Source: CAYGWX01 sp964353855 [NCBI: uncultured bacterium] (lineage in GTDB: Bacteria; Edwardsbacteria; CAYGWX01). Taken from it: a stretch of 64,000 nt of DNA. The notes beneath the pieces were generated by a model that saw only the letters and a list, made by a program, of their open reading frames with translations, had not been told where the DNA came from and did no database searches. The stretch spans positions 1,504-65,503 of the forward strand of contig CAYGWX010000001.1 of NCBI GenBank assembly GCA_964353855.1, written 5' to 3'. A program made the position numbers and the translations under genes. Positions within the stretch are counted from its first letter, which is position 1; every line of letters starts with the position of its first letter. Of the stretch, positions 6,717 through 15,737 are shown in pieces.

Positions 6717-9704
6717 ATGAACAGCAAACGATGGGCTTTGTTTCTGGCCTTTCTGTTGCTGCTCGCGTTGAGCGCAGGAGCAGCAAATTGGGACCCGGAA
6801 GTGCAAGTCTCAACTGGAAACGAAGAAAACTCATGGACCTCCTATAACAACGCTTGGTGTGTGGCGGTGGATCACAAGAACCGCGTTCACGTGGTCTGGC
6901 AGGATTGTGAAACCCAAACTTTCTGGCAGATCTATTACAACAGATCCACCGACGGCGGGGTCACTTGGCAAGGGCAGGGTTATCCGAGCGCGGGCGGGAG
7001 CGATAACTCGCCAGCTGTAGCCGTAGACAGCCTGGATCACGTCCACGTAGTCTGGGTTAGGGACGGGAGCATTTGGTACAATCGCTCTACAGATGCAGGA
7101 GTATCCTGGGATGGCGAGGAGGTGCTTTATCCCGGAAGTGAGTATCGTTCTCTTTCCATAGCGACCGATCCGCAGGGGCGAGTGCACCTCGTCTGGCAAG
7201 TCGGCACGGATAAAACCCAGGCTTTCTACGCTCGCTCGACGGACGAAGGGGAAACTTGGCAGCAGGATCCTTTCGTTCTCGTTACAGGGGCAGCCAGGCC
7301 TTGGAATCCCTCGGTTGCAGCCGATGCTTGGGGCGGGGTCCATGTCACCTGGTATGACGCCCGGTGGGGTGGTTGGATGTCTGGTCAGGGGCGCAGGGCG
7401 GAAGATTATTTCGGGAACTGGGAGATCTACTTCCGTCGCTCCCTGGATGGCGGTGAAAGCTGGACCGAAGACGAGCAGAGGCTGACCACGGATGATGCTG
7501 CTTCGATCCTCCCGTGCGTCATGGCAGACGGATACCAGGGGGTTCACGTCACCTGGTCCGATTCGCGGGACGGCAACTACGAGATTTACCACAAGAGGTC
7601 TCCCACCCGCGGAGAGCCCAACTCTTGGACAACAGATAAGCGAGTCACTGCGGATCAAGCCTTTTCTGAGCGTCCCTCGATTGCAACGGATTTCCTTGGC
7701 CGGATCCACGTAACTTGGATGGACGGCTCATCGTACGGCATATTCTACACCTTCTCCACAAATGACGGTGCTGACTGGAGCAGTGCTGAGCGAGTTGACG
7801 ATCCGCTCCCGAGTCGCACAAGCGAAAACGCCTCGGTCGCAATTGATCGCGTCGGGGGGATCCATGGGGTCTGGGATCGAGTAACTCAGGTGTATTATCG
7901 CCGCGCCCGCCCGGAGCCGATCTTGGGCTCCACCGAGCCCAGCCAGGGGAGGCATTTAATCCGGGATCAGTGGACCGGGAACCTGCACCTGGTGTTCCAC
8001 AGCAACGACGACAGGATCTACTACACCCTGTCCTCGGACAACGGTTATACTTGGGCCGTTCCGCAGTACCTTGACGAAGGTAGATATCCCACCGTGGGCT
8101 TGGTTCCGGGGCCGATGATGACGACCGTGGTCTGCGTGGTCTACAAGCCATCTTCTCCCCGTAACTGCGAACTTTGGTACCAATGGTTCGATCCGATGGT
8201 GGGTTATTGGCAGAACGACAGAATCGCCACCAGTTGGTATCCAGGGCCTCCAAGTTTGGTGACGCGAGGCGACTCTGTGTTCATTTCGTACTGGGCATGG
8301 CTGCTTGATAGGCCAGGTCGGCAAATGCCGTTTATGATTTACTTCAACGGCTTTCCCTACAACTCGCCTCTGACGATGATTACGGAGTGGCCAGACGGGG
8401 ATCGCGTTTACATGTCTGACGAAGCACCCTATCCTCCGGGGCTGGCCGTGGATGGGGACGGGTTCATCCACGCGGCTTGGAACCGAGAGATGGCTGGTGA
8501 CATTTACTACAGCCCTAGGATTGACGGCCATTGGTATCCTGGACGGGTAGATCATCTGCCCTCTTACTCCAAACAGCCCTTTGCGGAGTGTTACGCAGAA
8601 TCCGTGTTCGTGGTCTGGGCTGAGGAGGATGCGAACCTTGAACTCTACCGTAGGGCAAAATGGCTTTACTGGCCATTTTGGGAGGTTCCTCGAAATGTGA
8701 GTTGGTCCCCGGAGCTTGCGTCCGAGTCTCCGACGCAGGCCTGGCAGTCTTTCACTGTCTGGGCCGAGGACCCTGGCTCTGGGATGTTTGACACAAAGTG
8801 GTGGAGTCCGGTTTGGGGTTCGGGCTACGTAAACCCTACGCCGGATTTCTCCTACTGGCCGCACAGCCAGATGTGGTTTGGCTGGTTTGGAAGCGACCTT
8901 GCCACGGCTGGCACGGAGAGCAAAGTGCCTTATCAGCCGCCCTACTGGATAGCGACCAATCACCTCATGTTCGGCTTTCTTGGAGGAGATGGCGGGGTTT
9001 ACTATACCGTTTGTTCCGGCGATTCCGCGGCTTCGCCCTACTGCCGTAGGAGAGAGGGTGTCTTGCGGTTTGGGGAGAAGAAGGTGGACTTCGCCAGGGA
9101 TAGTTTGATCTACGAGTTGCCGCTCTTGAATCCCAACTATGACTACTACCTCAAGGTCTCCTCCTACCGCGAGACCGGGATTAACTGGACTCAGGCTCTC
9201 TCTGTGGATGGAGGTTCCTACCGGGCCTTGAAGTTTGTGCCCAACAGGGTGGATACAGCCTGGATTCAGATACCTCCGACGGCTTACGAGCGGGACCGCA
9301 AGGCGGTCTTCGCCCTGAGAAACGTGCAAGGGGATTACGTGACGAGCCTCGGATTGACCCTCTATCAAAAGGATCCCAAGCCGAGGGGGAAAGGGGGTCC
9401 GCAATCTGGTGAGATTTCAACCTTAGCATCCACAGAACAGTTCACAATTTCCCCCAATCCGTCAGCTTCTGCGGTGCAGGTGATGTATAGCCTTCGGGCT
9501 CCGAGCCCTGTCCAAGTGGCTGTTTACGACATCGAAGGTAGGCTTGTCCGCAAGCTTGTGGAGGGCAGACAGCCTGCGGGGTTGCACCGATTGGTTTGGG
9601 ATGGCCGGGACGAGAAAGGGGCGAGGGTTACAAGCGGCGTCTACCTGATTCGATCTGTTGCTGGAGGGAGAACCCGAACCGGGAAGGCCGTACTTCTTCG
9701 CTAA
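6717..9704 (+). CDS. secreted BNR/sialidase-like repeat protein with C-terminal sorting domain
   Basis: 995-residue exported protein. A signal peptide (WALFLAFLLLLALSAGAA) spans about 6-23. Many Asp-box repeats follow (STDGGVTW, STDAGVSW, STDEGETW, SLDGGESW), each with a partner strand such as IHVTWMDG, giving a beta-propeller like sialidases and other BNR proteins. The last 90 residues are a FlgD-like/type IX-like sorting domain: SPNPSAS, VYDIEGRLVRKLV, GLHRLVWDGRDEKG, SGVYLIR and a basic KAVLLR end. No sialidase catalytic set is evident, so a structural or binding role on the surface is as likely as hydrolysis. ATG 6717 has a GGGAGG ribosome site. A long leader with an attenuator-like hairpin precedes it and a strong terminator follows. 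Confidence 0.85.
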   Translation: MNSKRWALFLAFLLLLALSAGAANWDPEVQVSTGNEENSWTSYNNAWCVAVDHKNRVHVVWQDCETQTFWQIYYNRSTDGGVTWQGQGYPSAGGSDNSPAVAVDSLDHVHVVWVRDGSIWYNRSTDAGVSWDGEEVLYPGSEYRSLSIATDPQGRVHLVWQVGTDKTQAFYARSTDEGETWQQDPFVLVTGAARPWNPSVAADAWGGVHVTWYDARWGGWMSGQGRRAEDYFGNWEIYFRRSLDGGESWTEDEQRLTTDDAASILPCVMADGYQGVHVTWSDSRDGNYEIYHKRSPTRGEPNSWTTDKRVTADQAFSERPSIATDFLGRIHVTWMDGSSYGIFYTFSTNDGADWSSAERVDDPLPSRTSENASVAIDRVGGIHGVWDRVTQVYYRRARPEPILGSTEPSQGRHLIRDQWTGNLHLVFHSNDDRIYYTLSSDNGYTWAVPQYLDEGRYPTVGLVPGPMMTTVVCVVYKPSSPRNCELWYQWFDPMVGYWQNDRIATSWYPGPPSLVTRGDSVFISYWAWLLDRPGRQMPFMIYFNGFPYNSPLTMITEWPDGDRVYMSDEAPYPPGLAVDGDGFIHAAWNREMAGDIYYSPRIDGHWYPGRVDHLPSYSKQPFAECYAESVFVVWAEEDANLELYRRAKWLYWPFWEVPRNVSWSPELASESPTQAWQSFTVWAEDPGSGMFDTKWWSPVWGSGYVNPTPDFSYWPHSQMWFGWFGSDLATAGTESKVPYQPPYWIATNHLMFGFLGGDGGVYYTVCSGDSAASPYCRRREGVLRFGEKKVDFARDSLIYELPLLNPNYDYYLKVSSYRETGINWTQALSVDGGSYRALKFVPNRVDTAWIQIPPTAYERDRKAVFALRNVQGDYVTSLGLTLYQKDPKPRGKGGPQSGEISTLASTEQFTISPNPSASAVQVMYSLRAPSPVQVAVYDIEGRLVRKLVEGRQPAGLHRLVWDGRDEKGARVTSGVYLIRSVAGGRTRTGKAVLLR

Positions 9705-9713
9705 CTTCTTGTC

Positions 9714-9757
9714 GGGGAAGGGGGGAAACGTTATTTGTTTCCCCTCTTCCCCCTTTT
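9714..9757 (+). terminator. strong intrinsic terminator
   Basis: GGGGAAGGGGGGAAAC pairs with GTTTCCCCTCTTCCCC (single mismatch) around GTTATTT and runs into CTTTT. It lies 10 nt after the 6717 gene and just before the next start codon. Confidence 0.85.
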
Positions 9758-9773
9758 CTACTGAAAGGGGACT

Positions 9774-11471
9774 ATGCCAAAGATATTTCATTCCGTATTT
9801 ATTACCATTATCATTGTAAGCGGAGCCTTAGGCCTTAATTTTAGGCAGATTTCCTATATCCCTAAAGGGATGACTTGGGGTTACGGGTATATCCGTGGGT
9901 TGGATTTGAATAATGATGGTTTTCAGGATTTAGCTTTCTCGGCTGCTGTACAGCCGGGTACTGGAGGTACTCTTTATTATGGCTATCGCCCTTTTAATCG
10001 CTATGTCTCCGAGGATTCGTTTCCACGGGCTTTATTTTGGGATGTAGGCTATCTCGACAACGATTCTCTTTTAGATGTTACAACTCAAGCCTGGGATAGC
10101 GCTACTAATAATACTTATATCAGAGTTTTTGAAGCTGAAACACAAGTTTCTTTCCCCAAAATTCTAGCGTGGTCTTGGCGTTATGAGTTCAATGGGAACG
10201 GGGTCCAGCCGATGTATATAACTGACTTGGATCGGGATGCTCAGAAGGAGATTTTAACGGGAGATGCTTATGTACTTTATGTCTTTGAATGCCGTGGGGA
10301 TAACGCTTATCAAAAAGTGTGGTGGGATACAGTTACCATTAATCCTGCGGTTTGGCCTAACTTTGCCATTGGGGACTTTGATCAGGATGGGCTGATGGAG
10401 TTTATGATATCCGCGCAATCAAGGAGCCCCAATGTGTTGGTCTATGAGTATGCTGGGAGCGATCAGTATCAGTTGGTTTGGGCAGATACCGTGAATTTAC
10501 CCAATATGAACGACGATATCACCGGTCCGGACTTGGATGGAGATGGAAGATTAGAGTTCATCATCGGTGCAGACAGGACCGGCCCGGCTCCTTGGGCAGC
10601 TTGGCTTTTGATTTACGAAGCCTTGGGGAACAATCAATACGAGGTCATTTTTGCAGATTCTGTCAACGGTCTGACTGACCGCGGCGTCTATGCCGTCCAC
10701 TCCGACTGCGGGGATGTGGACCGGGACGGGAGGCCGGAGTTGGTGTGGGCGATTGATCGGGATTGGATGGTGTATAAGTCTCCGGGAAACAATCAGTTCC
10801 AGAGAGTCTTTTCGGCTTACGGGGATAACGGGCATAATTCTACGAACGTCCACATCCACGACATGAACGGGAACGGGTATCCGGAGATTATCGAGTCGGG
10901 CGGTAACGAGACGCATATTTGGGAGGTTCAGCCGGTGAAGCTGGACTTTCCCAACGGGGGCGAGCTGCTTTATGTGGACTCCCTATGCGTGATTCAGTGG
11001 CATAACGAGGACCCGTTTCGGGCGGATTCGTTTTCGCTGTTCTTCTCTGCGGACAGCGGGATGACCTATTCGCCGATTGCTCATGGGATATCTGGTTCGG
11101 ATAGCACTTATCTCTGGACGGTTCCTGACACGAATTCAAGCAGGTGTATGCTCATGCTCTGGGCCTATCAGAACGCCACGGGCTGGGACTTTTCAGACGG
11201 ACCGTTTACGATTCAACCTGCCTCCGGGGTTGAGGTTACGTCTTCCGTTTCCCGTCTCCCGTTTCCCTTGCAGGTTTCCCCCAATCCCTTTCTCTCCCAC
11301 GCCACGATCCCCGGCCACGAAGCCGAACGCTTCGCCCTCTACGATGTTTCCGGCCGCAAGGTGGGGGTTTATAAGGGGGATAAGATCGGCTTCGGCCTCT
11401 CTGCCGGAATCTACTTCCTTAAGCCTGAGGGCCAGAACGCCAAGCTTTTGCGGATCGTGAAGTTGCGGTAA
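9774..11471 (+). CDS. secreted FG-GAP/VCBS-type propeller protein with C-terminal sorting domain
   Basis: 565 residues with an N-terminal signal segment (FITIIIVSGALG). A series of calcium-loop motifs (DLNNDGFQD, DLDRDAQKE, DFDQDGLME, DLDGDGRLE, DVDRDGRPE, DMNGNGYPE) spaced by about 50-60 residues marks a seven-bladed FG-GAP/VCBS propeller. An Ig-like segment follows (NGGELLYVDSLCVIQW), then a sorting domain ending ERFALYDVSGRKVGVYKG ... LLRIVKLR, most like that of the 36725-38986 protein. The first 900 bp are clearly more AT-rich than the 3' third, suggesting a mosaic origin. ATG 9774 follows AAAGGGG. The linker before the sorting domain is encoded by a simple repeat (11241-11267). Confidence 0.85.
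   Translation: MPKIFHSVFITIIIVSGALGLNFRQISYIPKGMTWGYGYIRGLDLNNDGFQDLAFSAAVQPGTGGTLYYGYRPFNRYVSEDSFPRALFWDVGYLDNDSLLDVTTQAWDSATNNTYIRVFEAETQVSFPKILAWSWRYEFNGNGVQPMYITDLDRDAQKEILTGDAYVLYVFECRGDNAYQKVWWDTVTINPAVWPNFAIGDFDQDGLMEFMISAQSRSPNVLVYEYAGSDQYQLVWADTVNLPNMNDDITGPDLDGDGRLEFIIGADRTGPAPWAAWLLIYEALGNNQYEVIFADSVNGLTDRGVYAVHSDCGDVDRDGRPELVWAIDRDWMVYKSPGNNQFQRVFSAYGDNGHNSTNVHIHDMNGNGYPEIIESGGNETHIWEVQPVKLDFPNGGELLYVDSLCVIQWHNEDPFRADSFSLFFSADSGMTYSPIAHGISGSDSTYLWTVPDTNSSRCMLMLWAYQNATGWDFSDGPFTIQPASGVEVTSSVSRLPFPLQVSPNPFLSHATIPGHEAERFALYDVSGRKVGVYKGDKIGFGLSAGIYFLKPEGQNAKLLRIVKLR
11241..11267. repeat. simple GGGAAACG/GAGACG repeat inside a coding linker
   Basis: TCTTCC, GTTTCCC, GTCTCCC and GTTTCCC follow one another, encoding SSVSRLPF between the Ig-like part and the sorting domain of the 9774 gene. 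The reverse complement resembles the segment at 21824-21858 in the LigD-domain gene. Confidence 0.5.
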
Positions 11472-11502
11472 GTGAGGGCTTAAGGGCGTAATTAAAGGCA
11501 GA

Positions 11503-11523
11503 GGGGCGCACGGTGTGCGCCCC
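11503..11523. terminator. bidirectional hairpin between convergent genes
   Basis: A perfect 9-bp stem (GGGGCGCAC / GTGCGCCCC) around GGT, midway between the ends of the 9774 gene and the minus-strand 11583 gene. U-tracts are weak on both sides. Confidence 0.6.
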
Positions 11524-11582
11524 TATCGCTATCTATCGCTATATTGCAGGACCTTTGGGTCCCGCCCGCCTTTCCCCCGGTC

Positions 11583-13409
11583 CTACTTCACCAGCACTGC
11601 CTTCCGCACTACGGCCTTATCCCCGCTTTCCAGCTTCAGGAAATAGACCCCGGCAGGGATCGTCCCCGGTTTCCAGTCCAGGACCTTTCTCTCCGGCCCT
11701 CCGCTTCCTTCCCACAGCCGGGCGATGACCTGACCTAGGGCATTGCACACAACCAGTTTTCCCTGCATTTGAGGGGGGACCAAGAAAGCGAGACGGATTC
11801 CAGAGCGCGAGGGGTTGGGGGAAAGGATGGCAAGGGACCAATCTCCGGTTACAGGTTTGTTTTCCGTCCCGGCCTCTACGGCATCGCCATGATTGATTCT
11901 GAGTAGAGTTACCGAAGCTTTGGGAAATGTGTAAACCATGCTGTCCAGCCCCCCAGGAAGGCCTCCGAGAAACTTGATCCCTTTGGTTCCATTCCAGGGA
12001 GCGGCGAGCGTGGTGTCATGTTGGATGTCCAAGCCAGCTCTTCCGAAGTTAGCTTCGAACCCGGGCCAGGTTACGGTCGTGGCGTAGGCTGTATCCAGAT
12101 TCTTGTTAACGACCATGATGGCGAGGTTGGTGAAACCGACCCAACTGCCATAGGCCTCCAGGCCGTTTCCTTGACCTACCGCGCTCGAGGTCGTCTTGAC
12201 CAAGGTGTTCCCAAATTGGGTGCGGTACAGCTCGAAAACCCAGGAGGCCATCCTTCGGCTCGTGGTATCCCCCCGAATCGCGGCCCAGTACGGGACCTCC
12301 CCGGGCTTATCGGGTAGGTTGTAAAGGTTGTAGGAGCAGGCCAGGGGGAGTCCGCGCTTGGCGATATGGCCCAGGGCGTCCGCGATGTACAGCCCGTCCA
12401 GATAGTTCCACCACAAGGGGTCGCCCACCAGGATGAGCCCGGCGTTGTACTCCAGAAGGGCCAGGGAAACCGGATATCCTCCGCGGTAGCGGTTCAGGCT
12501 GTCCTGGGCCATTCCGAGATAGGCCTCCAGGGGCCAGGGCCAGTCGCAGGCGGCCAGCCAGCGCTTATACCGGGTCGTGTCTGCCAGGGAGTCGAAGCCC
12601 GCGGGGTAGGTGTGCACGTCCACGTAATTGATCCGGGAGGCGTTCGGGCCCAGGACCGGCCCGATCCAGGACAGGTCCCCGGCCAGGGAGAGCCCCACGA
12701 TCTGCAGGGGGACCGGGGAGTGCGCCCGCATGGTGTCGGCGTAAGCCCGAACCAGAGAGGCGAACTGGGGCTTGGTCACGAAGATGGAGTCCCGCCAGTG
12801 CCACTGGCTGAAGGGCTTGCCGAAGTGCCGGTAAAAGGTCATCATCCCGGGCCAGGTCCCGCCCGCGATGTCGGTCTCGTTGCCCAGGCTCCAGAAGCGC
12901 AGGTTGTAGGGGGCGGGATGCCCGCGCTGGGCCCGGATCCGGCCCATCGGCGTGGTCGTGTCCCCGTTGCAGTACTCCACCCAGCGTCCGGCTTTGGCGG
13001 GATCGTTGATCTGGGTGTTCACGCCCATGACCGGCTCCATTCCTGTGACCTGGCAGAGCCTGGCGATGCTGTCCACCCCGAAACGGCTGGGCACTGGGAT
13101 GATCAGGGTGTCCACCCAGTCTATGTAAGAGATGCCGTTGTAGTTGTTGGCCTCCCAGTCGTAGTATTCCGACATGATCCCCCCGAACCGGATGAGCGGA
13201 GTGCGGGTGCTCTGTATGAGGCCGGGGAGGAGGGGATCGGAGAGGTTCTGGCCCATCTCCTGGCCGGAGCCGAACAGGAGCGGGCTCACGGTCCCGAGCA
13301 CGGAGTCGGCGAAGACAGTGATCCGCGCCGGGGCGACCTGGGCCCGGGCCGCGGGGGCGAGGATAAAAAATACAGCCGATAGGAAGGCGAGCAATCTTAA
13401 TCTTCTCAT
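11583..13409 (-). CDS. secreted clan GH-A glycoside hydrolase (alpha-L-arabinofuranosidase GH51-like) with sorting domain
   Basis: 608 residues. Signal peptide to about residue 24 (LLAFLSAVFFILAPAARA). The start of the fold (GTVSPLLFGSGQEMG, then RFGG and YDWEANNYNG) resembles GH51 arabinofuranosidases. The acid/base glutamate lies in WSLGNETD (Glu about 177) and the nucleophile in LALLEYNAG (Glu about 320), the expected spacing for clan GH-A. The last 85 residues form a sorting domain (SPNPSRSG, AGVYFLKLESGD, VVRKAVLVK). Likely acts on plant-type arabinan/arabinoxylan outside the cell; the substrate is inference. ATG 13409-13407 overlaps the stop of an ogt fragment (TAATG), and its GGAGG lies inside that fragment. 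Confidence 0.82.
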   Translation of the reverse strand: MRRLRLLAFLSAVFFILAPAARAQVAPARITVFADSVLGTVSPLLFGSGQEMGQNLSDPLLPGLIQSTRTPLIRFGGIMSEYYDWEANNYNGISYIDWVDTLIIPVPSRFGVDSIARLCQVTGMEPVMGVNTQINDPAKAGRWVEYCNGDTTTPMGRIRAQRGHPAPYNLRFWSLGNETDIAGGTWPGMMTFYRHFGKPFSQWHWRDSIFVTKPQFASLVRAYADTMRAHSPVPLQIVGLSLAGDLSWIGPVLGPNASRINYVDVHTYPAGFDSLADTTRYKRWLAACDWPWPLEAYLGMAQDSLNRYRGGYPVSLALLEYNAGLILVGDPLWWNYLDGLYIADALGHIAKRGLPLACSYNLYNLPDKPGEVPYWAAIRGDTTSRRMASWVFELYRTQFGNTLVKTTSSAVGQGNGLEAYGSWVGFTNLAIMVVNKNLDTAYATTVTWPGFEANFGRAGLDIQHDTTLAAPWNGTKGIKFLGGLPGGLDSMVYTFPKASVTLLRINHGDAVEAGTENKPVTGDWSLAILSPNPSRSGIRLAFLVPPQMQGKLVVCNALGQVIARLWEGSGGPERKVLDWKPGTIPAGVYFLKLESGDKAVVRKAVLVK

Positions 13410-13531
13410 TAATCCTCCTTTTTACGTTCCGATAGCCATCGTTTACAAGCGATCCCGCCTCCGTATTCGGTCAGGAAGCCTTTGCCTCCTACCAGGCAGT
13501 GACAGGGAATGATCAGGGCGACGGATTTCAT
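13409..13531 (-). pseudogene. fragment of a second methylated-DNA methyltransferase (ogt-like)
   Basis: A 40-codon frame starting MKSVALIIPCHCLVGG and continuing LTEYGGG, KRWLSE. It matches the active-site region of the intact ogt at 14032-14616 (PVALIIPCHRLVG ... GYGSG ... KRWLLE). Everything N-terminal, including the helix-turn-helix part, is absent. The usual PCHR is PCHC. The frame has no disruption and its stop overlaps the start of the hydrolase gene (TAATG), so it may be kept as a translational leader. It lies 16 nt after tspO. Confidence 0.7.
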
Positions 13532-13547
13532 TTGTAGGGGAGCGACC

Positions 13548-14030
13548 TTATCGGTTCAAGGCGAAGAGGGCGTAATTCAACGCGGTGGCGAAGCTCACCC
13601 ACAGCAGGTAGGGGAGGAGAAGGAAGGCCGCCGGCCGTGAGAGGCGGTAAAAGAGGAGGAGGGTGAGCAGGATGAAAAACCAGAGGACGACGATCTCCAG
13701 GAGGCCGAAAAGGGGAGCGCGAAGCCCGAAGAAGAGAAAGGACCAAAGCGAATTCAGGGCAAGCTGGATGGCAAAGGCCGCGACCGCGGCCTTCTTCGAT
13801 TTTCCGGGGGTCTCCTTGCTCCAGACGAGGTAGAGGGAGATGCCCATCAACAGGAAAAGGGTCGTCCACACCGGGGCGAAGACCCAGTCGGGAGGGTTGA
13901 AGGGCGGCTTCTTCAGCCCGGCGTACCAGGTGGGGATGGCCGGGGCGGTGAAGACAGAGCCCAATACCCCCGCTCCCTGGCAGACCAGGATCGAGGCCAG
14001 GAACGTGAAAACGCGGGCGCTTCTTTTCAT
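13548..14030 (-). CDS. tspO: TspO/MBR family membrane protein
   Basis: 160-residue TspO (tryptophan-rich sensory protein / translocator) with five predicted membrane helices. Family motifs: WYAGLKKPPFNPPDWVFAPVW, ALNSLWSFLFFG and PYLLWVSFATALNYAL. Relatives bind porphyrins or steroids; the role here is unknown. I chose the ATG at 14030, directly after the TGA of ogt (TGAAATG), because GAGGAGGG lies 8 nt upstream inside ogt; a start 25 codons earlier would overlap ogt extensively. Part of a minus-strand operon GNAT-ogt-tspO. Confidence 0.9.
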   Translation of the reverse strand: MKRSARVFTFLASILVCQGAGVLGSVFTAPAIPTWYAGLKKPPFNPPDWVFAPVWTTLFLLMGISLYLVWSKETPGKSKKAAVAAFAIQLALNSLWSFLFFGLRAPLFGLLEIVVLWFFILLTLLLFYRLSRPAAFLLLPYLLWVSFATALNYALFALNR

Positions 14031-14031
14031 T

Positions 14032-14616
14032 TCAAATGCCCTCCTCGTAAGGGAATAAAACAGAGCCACGTTTTTTCGGGATCGGCTTACGGTCCGACTG
14101 TCCAAACGCTTTCTCGTGCTCCAACAGCCATCTCTTTTTGTCGGTCCCGCTTCCGTATCCGGTCAGGGAGCCGTTCGTTCCGACCAGGCGGTGGCAGGGG
14201 ATTATTAATGCGACGGGGTTCCTGGCCGAAACTCCGCCCACGGCCCGAGCGGCCTTGGGCTCGCCGAGCTTCTTCGCCATCCGGGCGTAACTCATAACGT
14301 GGCCCGGCTTTAATTTCATCAGTTCTCCCCAGACCCGCTTCTCAAAGGCTGTGCCCCGGAGGTCTAAGGGCGGAGTCTTCAGTTTTCCGAATCGGCCCTT
14401 GAAATAGTCATCGAGCCAGTGTTTGGTCAGGGTCAAAATGGGATGGTTTGATTCCTTGATCGTGCGCGGCCTGTGCCAGCGGGCCAGCCGCTTGGTCAGC
14501 AAGGCCATCCGCTCCGGCTTGTCGAACTCCAGGGCGCACAAGCCCTTCCCTGAGGCCAGGGCCACGATCCACCCTACCGACGTCTTGATTTGGGTGCGAT
14601 AGATGATCTCGGACAT
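14032..14616 (-). CDS. ogt: methylated-DNA--protein-cysteine S-methyltransferase
   Basis: 194 residues; repairs O6-alkylguanine by suicidal alkyl transfer to its cysteine. The active site PCHRLVG is at about residues 145-151, preceded by ARAVGGVSARNPVALII and followed by GYGSGTDKKRWLLEHE. The N-terminal ribonuclease-H-like part and the DNA-binding helix (FEKRVWGELMKLKPGHVMSYARMAKKLG) are complete. A basic C-terminal extension of about 25 residues is unusual. It lies 21 nt after the GNAT gene and overlaps the ribosome site of tspO. A broken copy of the same family lies 500 bp downstream. Confidence 0.93.
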   Translation of the reverse strand: MSEIIYRTQIKTSVGWIVALASGKGLCALEFDKPERMALLTKRLARWHRPRTIKESNHPILTLTKHWLDDYFKGRFGKLKTPPLDLRGTAFEKRVWGELMKLKPGHVMSYARMAKKLGEPKAARAVGGVSARNPVALIIPCHRLVGTNGSLTGYGSGTDKKRWLLEHEKAFGQSDRKPIPKKRGSVLFPYEEGI

Positions 14617-14637
14617 TGTTTAAAAAAACGCAGTTGC

Positions 14638-15501
14638 CTAAGAGTCATTGGTTGTACTCTCGAAATGAATGTCAACCACATCAGCGATTTTCCTGTAGCC
14701 GATTCTTTGGTAGATGCGGTTCGAGGTCGGGTTGCCGAGGTCGGTATAAAGGGTGCAGAACTGCTTTCCGTCGTTCAGGATTTGTTGTGATAATCGCGCC
14801 ATCACCGCGGTACCATAACCTTTTCTGCGCTGGCTCGGAGGGGTGTAAACGAAGCCCACGGCCTCGCCGTGAGGGGTGGGCCGCGTCCTGGCGGCCATGG
14901 ATTTGGGCTCGCCGTCCACCCAGAGGAATAGGTGCCCGTTCTTCACGGCCTCCTCCCCGGACTTTATGGCTCGTTCGGTGTGCTCCTTGCCGAAGATGTC
15001 GTTGTGGAAACCGGATGCCCATTGCCGGGCGAGTTCCATGTCCTCGATGTCCGCCTGCCTGAACTCACCGGAGGGATACCGGGGATGAATGACCTGGCGC
15101 AGCTCAAAGATCCCTTGGCGCATACCTGTGCGGGAGCTTACCCCTGTCTTATGACACCAAATGGAAGCAAATGCCTCGGCCGTGGCTTCCCGGGCCATTA
15201 CTCCGGGCACCGGCCATTTCCCCTGCCACAGTGCATCCGCTACCAGGCCGAGACCCGTCGTCTCGCGGTCGTCCTCTGAATAAATCTGGAGCTTGTAGGG
15301 GGGAGTCATGACCGCGGCCACGCTGAGACCGTCAGCGGACTCGACCGTGGCGAGGTACGGTGGACTGCCGTAGTAGTTCGGATCGTTGACCAGCCGCAGG
15401 CATATCCCCAGCATCAGCCCATGAACGCACTCCTGCCGTTCCAGGGCCGACTGGGCTTTCGCCAGAAAGCTTGCTGCTTCTTTGTACTCTGAATACTTCA
15501 C
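14638..15501 (-). CDS. GNAT-family N-acetyltransferase
   Basis: 287 residues. The C-terminal half is a GNAT fold with the acetyl-CoA loop in VYTPPSQRRKGYGTAVMARL (near 220-240) and the closing strand TLYTDLGNPTSNRIYQRIGY. The N-terminal half (residues 1-140, with NDPNYYGSPPYLATVE and DALWQGKWPVPGV) resembles the N-terminal domain of other two-part GNATs. The acceptor is unknown. It heads the operon with ogt and tspO and has a near-consensus promoter. Confidence 0.85.
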   Translation of the reverse strand: MKYSEYKEAASFLAKAQSALERQECVHGLMLGICLRLVNDPNYYGSPPYLATVESADGLSVAAVMTPPYKLQIYSEDDRETTGLGLVADALWQGKWPVPGVMAREATAEAFASIWCHKTGVSSRTGMRQGIFELRQVIHPRYPSGEFRQADIEDMELARQWASGFHNDIFGKEHTERAIKSGEEAVKNGHLFLWVDGEPKSMAARTRPTPHGEAVGFVYTPPSQRRKGYGTAVMARLSQQILNDGKQFCTLYTDLGNPTSNRIYQRIGYRKIADVVDIHFESTTNDS

Positions 15502-15568
15502 TCTTCCAAAGCCAATTTATAGTAGTCCATAACTTTTCCACCTAACTACTAAACCATTAACCGAAAGT

Positions 15569-15597
15569 ATTATAGGTCAAACGAACCAGAAAGTCAA
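15569..15597 (-). promoter_or_regulatory. near-consensus sigma-70 promoter of the GNAT-ogt-tspO operon
   Basis: On the minus strand TTGACT (15597-15592) and TATAAT (15574-15569) are exactly 17 bp apart. The leader to the GNAT start is about 60 nt. Confidence 0.8.
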
Positions 15598-15661
15598 GGA
15601 TGATTGGTTCTTTTATTGTGCCATGTCCGAGGTTTGGTCTTTAAGTCCTTTTCTTGCCATT

Positions 15662-15697
15662 CATTACAACATATTACTATACATTACCATTCGTTAC
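15662..15697. repeat. CATTAC-type AT-rich dispersed repeat
   Basis: The stretch ATTACAACATATTAC followed by CATTACCATTCGTTAC recurs with few changes on the opposite strand at about 25231-25257 and more loosely at 17709-17756. All are intergenic. Confidence 0.4.
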
Positions 15698-15737
15698 TTG
15701 TCCTTTGTCCGTGTACCGGGGGAATCCCTATGGGGGT

